A stretch of DNA of 44,423 nucleotides from CALOBA01 sp942491465. Lineage in GTDB: Bacteria > Pseudomonadota > Gammaproteobacteria > Chromatiales > Chromatiaceae. The stretch covers positions 1-44,423 of the forward strand of contig CALOBA010000010.1 in assembly GCA_942491465.1 (NCBI GenBank), in the 5' to 3' direction. Positions 16,528 through 24,691 of the stretch are shown here, piece after piece; positions within the stretch are counted from its first letter, which is position 1; each line of letters opens with the position of its first letter. Both the position numbers and the translations under genes were made by a program. The notes beneath the pieces are model-generated. The model ran no database searches. It was given only the letters and a program-made list of their open reading frames with translations, and was not told the origin of the DNA.

Positions 16528-17979
16528 TCAGGCCGCTGCCGGTGCCATGTCGCTGCGAGCCGCCCGCAGGCTGCCCTCGCTGGCGGACTTGCGCACCGTC
16601 ATCAGGACGTTGAACAGCATGATGATGGCACCGAACAGGAAGATGCCGCCGCCCACCGCCCGCATGGCGTAGTACGGATGCATTGCCGCCACCGACTCGA
16701 CAAAGGTGTAGGCCAGGGTGCCGTACTCGTCGTAGGCGCGCCACATCAGGCCCTGCATGATGCCCGAGACCCACATGGCGACCACATAGACCACGGTGCC
16801 GATGGTGGCGGTCCAGAAGTGGACGTTCACCAGGGCCTCGGACCACATCTTGGTGTGCCAGAGACGGGTCATCAGGTGGTAGATCGCACCGATGGAGATG
16901 CCGGCCACCCAGCCCAGCGCGCCGGAGTGGACATGACCGATGGTCCAGTCGGTGTAGTGAGACAGGGCGTTGACGGTCTTCAGCGACATGACCGGACCCT
17001 CGAAGGTCGACATGGCGTAGAAGGCCAGCGCGATGATCAGGAAGCGCAGTACATAGTCGGTCCGCAGCTTATCCCAGGCACCGGACAGCGTCATCATTCC
17101 GTTAACGGCGCCCCCCCAGGAAGGGATGATCATCGCCAGCGACACGGCGGCACCCAGGGAGCCGGTCCAGTCCGGCAGGGCCGTGTACTGCAGGTGGTGC
17201 GCACCCAGCCAGACGTAGCCGAACATCAGCGCCCAGAAGTGGATCACCGACAGCCGGTACGAGTAGACCGGCCGGTTCGCCTGCTTGGGCACGAAGTAGT
17301 ACATGATGCCGAGGAAGCCGGCGGTCAGATAGAAGCCCACCGCGTTGTGGCCCCACCACCACTGGATCATCGCGTCCTGGACGCCCGAGAACAGGCTGTA
17401 GGATTTGAACAGGCCCACCGGGATCGCCAGGCTGTTGACCACATGCAGGTAGACGATCATCACCATCATGCCCAGGAAGAACCAGTTCGACACATAGATG
17501 TGCGAGGTCTTGCGGATGGCGATGGTCATGATGAAGTTGAACGTGAACGCCAGCCAGACCACGGCGATCAGGATGTCGATCGGCCACTCCAGTTCGGCGT
17601 ACTCCTTGGACTGGGTCAGACCGAAGGGCAGCGTCAGCACGGCCAGCACGATGACCGCGTTCCAGCCCCAGAACGTGAACCAGGCCAGCTTGTGGCTCCA
17701 CAGCCGCACGCCGCAGGTGCGCTGGACGGTGTAGAAGGCGGTGCCCATCAGGGTACAGCCACCGAACGCGAAGATGACCGCGTTGGTATGGACAGGGCGC
17801 AAGCGCCCGAAGGAGATGTAGGGACTATCGAAGTTCAGGAACGGCCAAGCCAGCTCCGATGCGATGTAGACCCCAACCGCCGCACCTACCACCAAGTAGA
17901 CAACGGCCATGACCGTGAACCAGCGTACGACGTCGAAGTCGTACTTCTGCTCCGCGACCCGATCGGCTGTAAGCTCCAT
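16528..17979 (-). CDS. ccoN: Cbb3-type cytochrome c oxidase catalytic subunit I CcoN
   Basis: A 483-residue polytopic haem-copper oxygen reductase subunit that reduces O2 to water with high affinity. Ligand motifs seen: low-spin haem His in RPVHTNAVIF, Cu-B region WWWGHNAVGFYLTAGFLG, the HH pair in LGAHHLQYTALPDW and the haem ligands in IGHVHSGALGW. About 12 membrane helices. It heads the ccoNOQP operon with a GGGGGT-type ribosome-binding site. An FNR/Anr box lies about 180 bp upstream, so induction at low oxygen is expected. Confidence 0.98.
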   Translation of the reverse strand: MELTADRVAEQKYDFDVVRWFTVMAVVYLVVGAAVGVYIASELAWPFLNFDSPYISFGRLRPVHTNAVIFAFGGCTLMGTAFYTVQRTCGVRLWSHKLAWFTFWGWNAVIVLAVLTLPFGLTQSKEYAELEWPIDILIAVVWLAFTFNFIMTIAIRKTSHIYVSNWFFLGMMVMIVYLHVVNSLAIPVGLFKSYSLFSGVQDAMIQWWWGHNAVGFYLTAGFLGIMYYFVPKQANRPVYSYRLSVIHFWALMFGYVWLGAHHLQYTALPDWTGSLGAAVSLAMIIPSWGGAVNGMMTLSGAWDKLRTDYVLRFLIIALAFYAMSTFEGPVMSLKTVNALSHYTDWTIGHVHSGALGWVAGISIGAIYHLMTRLWHTKMWSEALVNVHFWTATIGTVVYVVAMWVSGIMQGLMWRAYDEYGTLAYTFVESVAAMHPYYAMRAVGGGIFLFGAIIMLFNVLMTVRKSASEGSLRAARSDMAPAAA

Positions 17980-18075
17980 GAGGACCCCCGCAGAAAGGCG
18001 AAAACAACTACTTTATGAGGGGCTTTCGGGGCCCCAAGACCTGATGCACGCAAAGACACGTGCAGACCGGGCGCA

Positions 18076-18104
18076 ATGACAATTCATCAGGGACACAAAG
18101 TCAA
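18076..18104 (-). promoter_or_regulatory. Possible sigma-70 promoter of ccoN
   Basis: On the minus strand TTGACT (18104-18099) is followed after 17 bases by TGTCAT (18081-18076). The implied start near 18069 would put the FNR box centre near -91.5, close to one of the known class I FNR spacings. The -10 box is weak, so this is tentative. Confidence 0.35.
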
Positions 18105-18153
18105 CACAAGCGCGGCTAATCGGCCCATCCATCAGCCGCGCACATGGGTGGCA

Positions 18154-18167
18154 TTGATAAAAATCAA
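18154..18167. promoter_or_regulatory. FNR/Anr binding site
   Basis: TTGATAAAAATCAA is a perfect match to the FNR/Anr consensus TTGAT-N4-ATCAA and sits in the only long gap upstream of ccoN. FNR-type control of cco operons is established in many proteobacteria, so this predicts oxygen-responsive expression of ccoNOQP. Confidence 0.8.
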
Positions 18168-18500
18168 TAGGAAAAACAACGGGGAGGAACAACCCTGCCC
18201 GAACAACCCCCTGTTTCTCAATTGTTTTTATGGGTATATCAGAACTTTCTAATTGACTAATACGCTATCTTCAGGGCGCGGGCCCCGCGCAGATCGCCGT
18301 CCACGACGAGGACCTGTCGCCCTGGAGTACGCAACCAAGCACCCCAACGACCACTGAGTCGGGGCAGCTTCCTGGTCATCTCCGGCCTCAGCTGCAAGCG
18401 CCCCGTCACGCCGGCCCGCTGGTTGAGGGTCGAAACCCAGCCTACGAACTCAGGCCGCACCCCCACGGGACCCCAGGCGCAGAGCATTTACTGCTGATCG

Positions 18501-18522
18501 TCACGGCGCTCCGGCGCCGTGA
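18501..18522. repeat. Palindromic hairpin with 9-bp stem
   Basis: TCACGGCGC and GCGCCGTGA pair perfectly around a 4-nt loop (CGGA on the minus strand). It is similar in form to the two hairpins about 100 bp to the right. Confidence 0.6.
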
Positions 18523-18606
18523 TGCGTCTTGCGTCGATCCAGCGGCGCGCCCCGAGCACCGACCCACCTCGCGGGGCCTTGTTGGAGCACCATCACCTGC
18601 GAAGAC

Positions 18607-18656
18607 GCGGCGCTGGAGCGCCGCCGGATGCGCGACGACGCTGGAGCGCCGTCGCG
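18607..18656. repeat. Two tandem hairpins with TGGA loops
   Basis: 18607-18624 has 7-bp arms (GCGGCGC/GCGCCGC) and 18631-18656 has 11-bp arms with one mismatch. Both carry the same TGGA loop and the shared core GCTGGAGCGCC. They look like members of a dispersed short palindrome family. Confidence 0.6.
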
Positions 18657-18889
18657 ATCAAACATCGACTTATCAAGGCAAAGCCAGCGAATATTCATGG
18701 AGGACGACGACTTCGCGCTTTACAAAGATTGGCTAGCCCAGGGGCGTCGATCAAAAACCGCGGGGCTGGGGGCAAAGTGGGACCGTGCGGCCCGGAAAGG
18801 CCGCGTGTTCCAGCTCCTTGGTTGCTTCTTGCCGGTCGGCTGGGCAGGCTAGGCCGCCACGCCAGCCGACCGGTGCGCCCTCGACAACA

Positions 18890-21145
18890 CTAGCCGCCGA
18901 TGCGCTCCAGCAAAGGCGCCAGCATGTCCTCGTAGCGCCGCCAGCGTTCCACCGAGCGGGTGTAGACCGGCTGGCGCACCTGGGTGACGCTGGCGGTGCG
19001 CACCAGGCGCTCGGTCTCGTGAAAGCGCATGCAGGCGTCGTCCCAGTCCACGCCGATGAAGTCCAGCAGCCGCCGGGTCTGTCCGGCCTGGTCCGCCACC
19101 GTCTCCTCGTAGTCGATCTCCAGCATCGGCACCGGCAGCACGGCGCGCCAGTGCCCCATGATGCGTCGGTACTGAATGATGCGCTCGGCCAGGTGCTCTA
19201 GGTCGAAGGCCCAGCGGATCTGCGCGAACTGGGTCATCCAGCAGGAGACCGCCACGTCGCGCACATCGCGCCGGCAGTGGATGATGCGCGCGTTCGGAAA
19301 AGCGGTGACAATCCAACCGAGCTGGCTGTAGTTGTCGGGCATCTTGTCGGCGATGCGCAGCACCGCCTGGTCCGCCAGCCCCGCCTTGCGCGTGAGGGTG
19401 CGCAACTGCTCCAGGTGCCAGCCGGCGAGCTGGCGCGTCGCGCCCGGCGTCAGCGCCTCCAGGCAATCCAGCGGCGCCGCGTCCGCCTGGCCCAGCGCCC
19501 GCGGCAGCGCCGCGAAGGCACGGCCCGCAAAGCTGCGCTCGCCAGCGCCGAACACCCGCGGATGGCTGGCGAGGATGGTCTCGGTCAGCGTGGTGCCGCT
19601 GCGGGGCATGCCGACGATGAACACCGGCACCTCGCTCGGGTCGCCGTGCCCGCGGATGCCGGCGAAGAAGTCCGGCGTGAAGGCCTCCATCAGCCGGTCG
19701 ATGTGGGCGCCGTACTCGGCCGGGTCGTAGGCCCAGCCGCGCTCGCGCTTGTGCGACCAATGTCGGGCATTGCCGGCGACGGCATGCTCGGCGGCGCGGG
19801 CGTGGTCCTTGGCGCCGTCGTAGTAGTGCGCCAGGCCGAAGTGCAGCGTCGCCTGAACGCCCTCGCCGCCGGCGCGCTTGACCCAGCGGGCCTTCAGCAG
19901 CCGCTGCATCTGTTCGGCATCCTCAGCCGGCAGCTTGCCGCGGAGGTTCTGCGCCAGGTTCGACAGCGCCGGCACGCAGTTGGCGTTCACGGCCAGCGCC
20001 TCGCGGTTGGCGGCGTTGGCGGCCTCGACATCGCCGGCGGAGGCGAGGATGTGCGCGAGCCGGGCGCGCGCGTGTGCATCCTCGGGTTGCAGGTCCGCCG
20101 CCCGGCGGCCGGCGGCGATGGCGCCCTCGGCGTCGCCGTCCTCCCAGCGCGCGCCGGCCAGCGCCAGCAGCGCCGGCGGATGCTCCGGGTGCTCGGCGAG
20201 CAGGGCGTCGAGCTGCGCCAGCGCGGTCTCGATGTCGCCGGCCTCGCGCAGCGTGTCGGCCAGCGCGACGCGGGTCTCGATGCGCTCCGGCTCCAGCGCC
20301 AGCGCCTGCTCGTACCAGAGCACGGCCTGGGCCAGGTCGCCCACCTCGGCCCAGACCTCGCCGACCAGCGTCTTCAGCGCCGCGTCGTCCGGGTTGCGCT
20401 CCAGCGCCTCGGCATAGGCCGTCATTGCCGGCTCCAGCTCGCCCTCGCGCCGGCGCAAGGTGCCGAGGCTGGTCCAGGCGCGCGCCGCGTCGTGCCCGGA
20501 TGGACCGGCCAGCGCGCAGGCGTGCTCGCACAGCGACCGCGCCCGCTCGTGATCACCCAGCGCCAGCAGCGTCAGACCAAGATTGCCGAGGGCATGGGCC
20601 AGCTCCGGCGCCAGCTCGAGCGCCTGTTCGTAGGCAGCCACCGCGGCGCGCATGCGCCCGAACTCCCGCAGCGCATCGGCCCGGTAGGCATGCAGCAGCG
20701 CGATGTCCGGCGCCGATGCCCGATCCGCCTCGGCAGCCGTCAACGCCTGCTCATAGCTGGCGAGCGCCCCGGCGTAGTCCTCCAGCGCGAACTGCGCGGC
20801 GCCCAGGGTCACCAGCGCGGTGCGGTAGGTGGGCCACAGCGCGAGCGCCCGCCGGCAGGCGTCCGCGGCATCCGCATGGCGGTGGGCGGCGCGCAGCGCG
20901 GCGCCGAGATTGGCGGCATAGATGGCCTGCCCCGGCGCCAGGGACGCGGCGCGTTCCAGCCGGCTGATGGCCGTTTGCGCGTCTCCCTGCCGCAGGGCCG
21001 CAAGGCCCGCCAGGTTCAGCGCGCCGTGGTGATGCGGGGTCAGCGCCAGCACCCGGTCCGCGGCGGCGGCGGCGGCGACGGCATCACCGGCGCGCAGGTG
21101 GTCGAAGCCCTGCTCCAACAATGCGCGTGACTTAGCACCCTTCAT
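18890..21145 (-). CDS. TPR-repeat sulfotransferase family protein
   Basis: A 751-residue two-part protein. Residues about 1-430 are tandem tetratricopeptide repeats (for example ALASYEQALTAA, AVAAYEQALELAPE, AVLWYEQALALEPE). The C-terminal third is a sulfotransferase: the PAPS 5'-phosphosulfate loop is VFIVGMPRSGTTLTETIL (about 508-525) and the 3'-phosphate motif is CRRDVRDVAVSCW. Such fusions are expected to transfer sulfate from PAPS to an acceptor brought by the TPR part; the acceptor is unknown. The start at 21143-21145 (MKGAKSRALLEQ) is preferred because upstream sequence is low-complexity and not TPR; a GAAGG ribosome-binding site is weak. No signal peptide. It stands alone with no obvious operon partner. 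Confidence 0.88.
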   Translation of the reverse strand: MKGAKSRALLEQGFDHLRAGDAVAAAAAADRVLALTPHHHGALNLAGLAALRQGDAQTAISRLERAASLAPGQAIYAANLGAALRAAHRHADAADACRRALALWPTYRTALVTLGAAQFALEDYAGALASYEQALTAAEADRASAPDIALLHAYRADALREFGRMRAAVAAYEQALELAPELAHALGNLGLTLLALGDHERARSLCEHACALAGPSGHDAARAWTSLGTLRRREGELEPAMTAYAEALERNPDDAALKTLVGEVWAEVGDLAQAVLWYEQALALEPERIETRVALADTLREAGDIETALAQLDALLAEHPEHPPALLALAGARWEDGDAEGAIAAGRRAADLQPEDAHARARLAHILASAGDVEAANAANREALAVNANCVPALSNLAQNLRGKLPAEDAEQMQRLLKARWVKRAGGEGVQATLHFGLAHYYDGAKDHARAAEHAVAGNARHWSHKRERGWAYDPAEYGAHIDRLMEAFTPDFFAGIRGHGDPSEVPVFIVGMPRSGTTLTETILASHPRVFGAGERSFAGRAFAALPRALGQADAAPLDCLEALTPGATRQLAGWHLEQLRTLTRKAGLADQAVLRIADKMPDNYSQLGWIVTAFPNARIIHCRRDVRDVAVSCWMTQFAQIRWAFDLEHLAERIIQYRRIMGHWRAVLPVPMLEIDYEETVADQAGQTRRLLDFIGVDWDDACMRFHETERLVRTASVTQVRQPVYTRSVERWRRYEDMLAPLLERIGG

Positions 21146-21309
21146 GGCCTTCGGCTTCGCGCGAGTCTTTGGGTTGTCAGTCCTGCGCAGCGGTGCTGGA
21201 GCGTGGCAGTGATCCAGCCTTGTTGCGCTTGTAGCGTGGTTCGTCGTTTCAAGAAGATGGACCGGTTGTTGGTGATTTCTCAAAAGGCGGAGCCGGGATG
21301 CGGCTGTAG

Positions 21310-21335
21310 GGTGGGTCAAGCGCAGCGGACCCACC
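21310..21335. repeat. Intergenic palindromic repeat (GGTGGGTC...GACCCACC)
   Basis: Eight-base perfect arms enclose AAGCGCAGCG. From memory this resembles a common gammaproteobacterial intergenic repeat (GTAGGGTGGGTT-AGCGCAGC-AACCCACC type); membership is inferred from that form. Confidence 0.6.
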
Positions 21336-21408
21336 GCGATCGCAGAGATCGGCGGATCCGTCGCTTCCTCTTCTCTTTCTCTCGCCTATGCATCTGCGCG
21401 CGAGCTGT

Positions 21409-21507
21409 ATGCTCAAGCATGACGGGCCACCGCTGTCGGACGATGACCTCTGTCGCCCCATGGATGATGCCGCGGACTGGGAGGCATCCGAGCAGCGCAG
21501 CCGATGA
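21409..21507 (+). pseudogene. Possible antitoxin remnant upstream of the PIN fragment
   Basis: A 32-codon frame, MLKHDGPPLSDDDLCRPMDD..., ends in TGA overlapping the next start as ATGA, the usual antitoxin-toxin arrangement. It is acidic and too short for an intact antitoxin, with no DNA-binding region. It could be the 3' end of a VapB-like gene; identification rests mainly on position. Confidence 0.35.
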
Positions 21508-21700
21508 TCGCCCTCGACACCATCCTCGAAACGCCGGAGGCCGTCGCCCTGACCATCGACTGCTATGCCCAGGGTGCCGACTTCGCCGACGCACTGCATC
21601 TGGCGGTCTGCAGCAACGCGGTGATGCACACCTTCCACCAGGGTTTCTGCAAACAGGCCAGGTTGGCCGGATCGGCACCCGACGTCCATGTCTGGGAGAT
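21504..21700 (+). pseudogene. Internally deleted VapC-like PIN-domain toxin
   Basis: The frame opens MIALDT, the usual start of VapC proteins (MIALDTN-), and jumps straight to the C-terminal half of a PIN domain: a helix, then CYAQGADFADALHLAVC, then a segment where VapC proteins usually have TFD-x-x-F but which here reads TFHQGF, and a final VHVWE. Normal VapC is about 130 residues; about 60 middle residues, including conserved catalytic acidic positions, are missing. The reading frame then runs on past the domain antisense to the PEP-CTERM gene. It is probably an inactive relic. Confidence 0.5.
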
Positions 21701-21773
21701 CTGGTCCGTAGGCTCGACACGGGAATTCAGAGACCGGCGGGCCGGCCACCGGGGTCCGAGGTCGGGCCGGGGA

Positions 21774-22847
21774 TCAGCCGCGGCGGTTACGGCGGCGCGC
21801 GGCGGCCAGGCCGAACAGCCCAGCGCCGAACAGCCACAGCGCGCCCGGTACCGGTACCTGTTGGCCCGCGCCCCAGTTGACGATGTTGCCGGTGGCAAGC
21901 TCCCCGCCGCCCAGGGTCGCGAGCAACCCGACCGCGGACAGGGTGTCGAGATCGGCGAAGACGTCGGTGCCGCCCTGGGCCGTCGTCGCCTCGTCGCTGA
22001 ACTGCACGAACCACATCAGGCTCTGGGTCGCGCCCGCACCAAGGCTCAGGGACCAGACGTCGGTGAAATAATCGAGGTCGTTATCCCCAGGAATTGGGGT
22101 ACCCGGCACGGCGTAGGTATCGGAGGCCGCCTGCACGTTGCCCTCGCCGTAACGCACGAAGGTCTGCACCACATCACCGCCGTCGCTCGTGGAGCCGTCG
22201 CTGCTGATGAACCAACGGTCCGCCTGCTGGAAGGCGGCATCGCCGCTGCTGCTGGCCTCGATGCGGGTGTCCTGGTCCGAGCCCAGGTTGCCGCCATACA
22301 GCACCTCGGCGGCGAGCGCCCCGGCCGTGGTGTTGGTCAGGCTCGCGAGCACCCGCAGGGTCGGGCTGCTGCCGTCCATGAAGTAGTCGAGCGTCGTCTC
22401 GATCCCGCCGATGTCGAGCGGCGTCAGGGTGCTGACGAAGACGCCGTCGGCGGTGGTGGTGACGTCCACCTGATCGCCCGGCTGGGTGAAGAAGGTGCCA
22501 TTGACGCTGATCTGCGCAAAGTGGTCGAAGGCGTCGGGTTGAGCGGCCGTGCTGCCCCGGGCGGCCGGCTGCAGCAGCGACGCCTCGCCGATGCCGTAGG
22601 CGGGGATGTTTGTCGTGTCGCTGCCCATGGTCCCGCTCGGTCCGACGATCATCGACGGGCCGTATAGATAGTTCCCGATGCCACTGAAGGTACTTGGGGT
22701 CGGATTAGCGCCACCGTAGCGCACCGATCCGGCGGTGACTCGGATCGGCAGGGTGGAGGCACCCTGCGCCACACCGCCGCCGAGGGCGGCGGCAAGCACG
22801 GCGACGGGTTGGGCCAGGCGCAGACGATCGAACGCGGATTGGGACAT
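21774..22847 (-). CDS. PEP-CTERM-type exported protein
   Basis: A 357-residue secreted protein. Seen: an N-terminal signal sequence (about 1-30, ending GVAQGAS), a beta-rich body rich in Gly, Thr, Ser and Asp, and a C-terminal sorting signal VPVPGALWLFGAGLFGLAAA followed by RRRNRRG. That tripartite tail is the VPLP/PEP-CTERM form cut by exosortase. The protein is therefore expected to be exported and processed in the envelope, possibly in an extracellular matrix setting. There is no exosortase gene in the window. The nearby PrsT-like TPR protein (24692-27553) fits the same system. Function of the body is unknown. Confidence 0.88.
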   Translation of the reverse strand: MSQSAFDRLRLAQPVAVLAAALGGGVAQGASTLPIRVTAGSVRYGGANPTPSTFSGIGNYLYGPSMIVGPSGTMGSDTTNIPAYGIGEASLLQPAARGSTAAQPDAFDHFAQISVNGTFFTQPGDQVDVTTTADGVFVSTLTPLDIGGIETTLDYFMDGSSPTLRVLASLTNTTAGALAAEVLYGGNLGSDQDTRIEASSSGDAAFQQADRWFISSDGSTSDGGDVVQTFVRYGEGNVQAASDTYAVPGTPIPGDNDLDYFTDVWSLSLGAGATQSLMWFVQFSDEATTAQGGTDVFADLDTLSAVGLLATLGGGELATGNIVNWGAGQQVPVPGALWLFGAGLFGLAAARRRNRRG

Positions 22848-23506
22848 CAGCGGAAACCTCTTGTCGGTTGCGGATCAGGCGTTGCAATGGGTCGGCAAGC
22901 CCCGCGACGCAGCTCAGGGTGCGGGAGCGGGAGCGGGCAGTTGCGCGGGCAAAGCCTCGAGGCGCCCCGGCGGGCGCCGTCGAAGCGGGAACGGATGGTA
23001 GACATCGGTGACCTCATGAGCGGTGGAGCTCGGGGCGAAGCGCTCGACAGATTCAACAGTCTGACCCATTGGCGCGTCGGGGCGCGACGCCCACGTTCTA
23101 CGCGGGACGGACCAAGTTCTACGCAATCCGGACGTCGCCGGGGCCTTGCCCTTGCCGGTGCACAACGGGTTTGGAGCGGCCTTTGGCTCAAATCGGCGCG
23201 TCGGCGCTGGCTATCAGCTCATCGTGGGAGCCATGCTGCCAACCAGTGCAAGCGCCGGATTGCGTAGAAAAGCGTCCCGATTGCGTAGAACAGGGTTCTG
23301 GTGTGATCTGGACCTGGCACGAAGTCGTGTCGCCAGATCCGGCCTTGGCAGCGACGGTAGGACCTCTCCATCCATGGTCCAAAGGGAAGAAGGACCAAGA
23401 GCGGGAACGATCCCAAAAAACCGCTCGTAATGTTCTCTTCTCTGCGGCTTTGCGTCTCTGCGCGAGCGCAGCCGCCCGCCTGCATCTGGGCCGTTGCGGC
23501 CCTTGC
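22848..23506. other. Intergenic region with large inverted repeat
   Basis: About 660 bp without a credible gene. It contains a 37-bp-arm inverted repeat (23095-23291) and a dispersed-repeat fragment (23431-23467). The reading frames here simply translate the repeats. Confidence 0.6.
23095..23291. repeat. Inverted repeat with 37-bp arms, each an internal duplication
   Basis: Arm 1 (23095-23131) and arm 2 (23255-23291, reversed) each carry two copies of GTTCTACGC or TTCTACGCAATC around GGGACG. The arms align with a small internal gap and are separated by about 123 bp. It could be a degenerate miniature element or a large hairpin. Confidence 0.6.
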
Positions 23507-24526
23507 CTATGGCTTCCCGCCGGGAGCAGCTCCACGGCCGCGTCGCAACGATCCGGGCGCGATGCCGAATTGTCGGCGGAAGGCGGTGATGAAATGGTTC
23601 ACATGTGAATAGCCGAGCCGCGCCGCCAGGGACTTCAGCGGCACGTCGGTGGTACAGACGGCGTCGTGGGCTTGGCCCAGGCGCTGTGCGGTGACAAAGG
23701 CGTGGATCGGCACTCCGTACTCTTTGGCGAACAGCTCATTGAGTCGCCGGGCGCTGACGCCGTAGTCGCGGGCCAACTCGTCGAGGCCGGGCGGCTTGCC
23801 TTCAAGCGCCAGCAGGCGTTCGTGGAGCGCGTGAACCAGCGCCTGGCGATCGCCGCTCGGGGACGGCGTGCCGTCGCGAACGCCCAAGTCATCGGCCAAT
23901 GCGGCGAGGAAACCCAACGCCGTGGCCTGGGCCTGGAGTGTTCGCAGTCCGCCGGTGGTGCGCGGGGCAATCGCGGCGCGCAGTTGCGCCGATTGCGCAG
24001 CCGCGAGCCGTCGAACCGCGATGCTGGGTACCTCGCTCACGCCGAGCGCCCGCTGCAACTGCGCCGCGGCGGCCTCGCCCAGCAAGACCCCGAGCTGGGC
24101 GTCGCTGATGGTCAGGCCGACCATCTCGCTGTTGGTGGAACCATCGGCCTTGGCGACCAGATGCAGCCGCTCGGAGTGTCGAAATAGGGCCTGGCCGGGA
24201 CCATAGATCAGCTCGGCGACCGGCGACTGTTCGTCATGGCAGATATGGCCGCCGAACGCGGCCTGGATCGCGAAGCTGGGCCCCTGGTAGCCCACCTCCG
24301 CCTCGATCAAGGTCACCAATCGGCCCGCCGCCGCCGGACGAAACCGGTGTACACCATGGTACAGGGTGATGCCGATCCCCAGCGGCAGGAGGTCCAGCCA
24401 GCCTTCGCCCATCTCGGGCGGGATCGGGTAGACCTGCCTGCTCATACCCTCGTCGGGCTGGAAGATGGACTCCTCGGGCTGGGCGTCGGTCAGCCACCGG
24501 TAGTGCACGCTTGAGTAATTGAACAT
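23507..24526 (-). CDS. AraC-family transcriptional regulator
   Basis: A 339-residue regulator. The C-terminal 100 residues form an AraC-type double helix-turn-helix: LDELARDYGVSARRLNELFAKEYGVPIHAFV then LKSLAARLGYSHVNHFITAFRRQFG. The N-terminal part (about 1-220) is an effector or dimerisation domain I cannot assign. The start at 24524-24526 (MFNYSSVHYRWL) is chosen because the upstream extension is Arg-rich and unlike the body; the ribosome-binding site is poor. It is divergent from the PrsT-like gene at 24692, with 165 bp between them, so it may regulate that gene or itself. The effector is unknown. Confidence 0.85.
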   Translation of the reverse strand: MFNYSSVHYRWLTDAQPEESIFQPDEGMSRQVYPIPPEMGEGWLDLLPLGIGITLYHGVHRFRPAAAGRLVTLIEAEVGYQGPSFAIQAAFGGHICHDEQSPVAELIYGPGQALFRHSERLHLVAKADGSTNSEMVGLTISDAQLGVLLGEAAAAQLQRALGVSEVPSIAVRRLAAAQSAQLRAAIAPRTTGGLRTLQAQATALGFLAALADDLGVRDGTPSPSGDRQALVHALHERLLALEGKPPGLDELARDYGVSARRLNELFAKEYGVPIHAFVTAQRLGQAHDAVCTTDVPLKSLAARLGYSHVNHFITAFRRQFGIAPGSLRRGRGAAPGGKP

Positions 24527-24691
24527 GCTAGATTGCTTGCGGGCGCCAAATGCTTGCAGATGCGTCAAGTTTCGAGGAGGCTTCCGACAATCCAAGCCTG
24601 GCATGACGCGTCGGACTGAGGCGAAACCTCGCTACGGTCGCTATTCTCGGACAGGCTCCTAGGCTTTACCCCGGACACACAGGAGTTTCCG

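Larger units (their letters stand above)
17980..18889. other. Intergenic region upstream of ccoN
   Basis: About 910 bp. It contains the FNR box (18154-18167), a possible -35/-10 pair for ccoN (18076-18104), and three hairpins with related loops (18501-18522, 18607-18624, 18631-18656). A 76-codon minus-strand frame at 18257-18487 and a 51-codon plus-strand frame starting at 18697 have no ribosome-binding site or family I recognise; I do not call them genes. Confidence 0.5.
21146..21773. other. Intergenic region with repeat and toxin-antitoxin relic
   Basis: About 630 bp. It holds a palindromic repeat (21310-21335), a CT-rich dispersed-repeat fragment (21367-21404) that recurs at 23431-23467, and the vapBC-like relic (21409-21700). 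Nothing else is recognised. Confidence 0.6.

Noticed and set aside
18257..18487. A 76-codon minus-strand gene upstream of ccoN
   Set aside because: No ribosome-binding site, no family pattern, and it lies in a region of repeats.
23069..23608. A 179-codon plus-strand gene
   Set aside because: It only translates the inverted repeat arms and overlaps the AraC gene.
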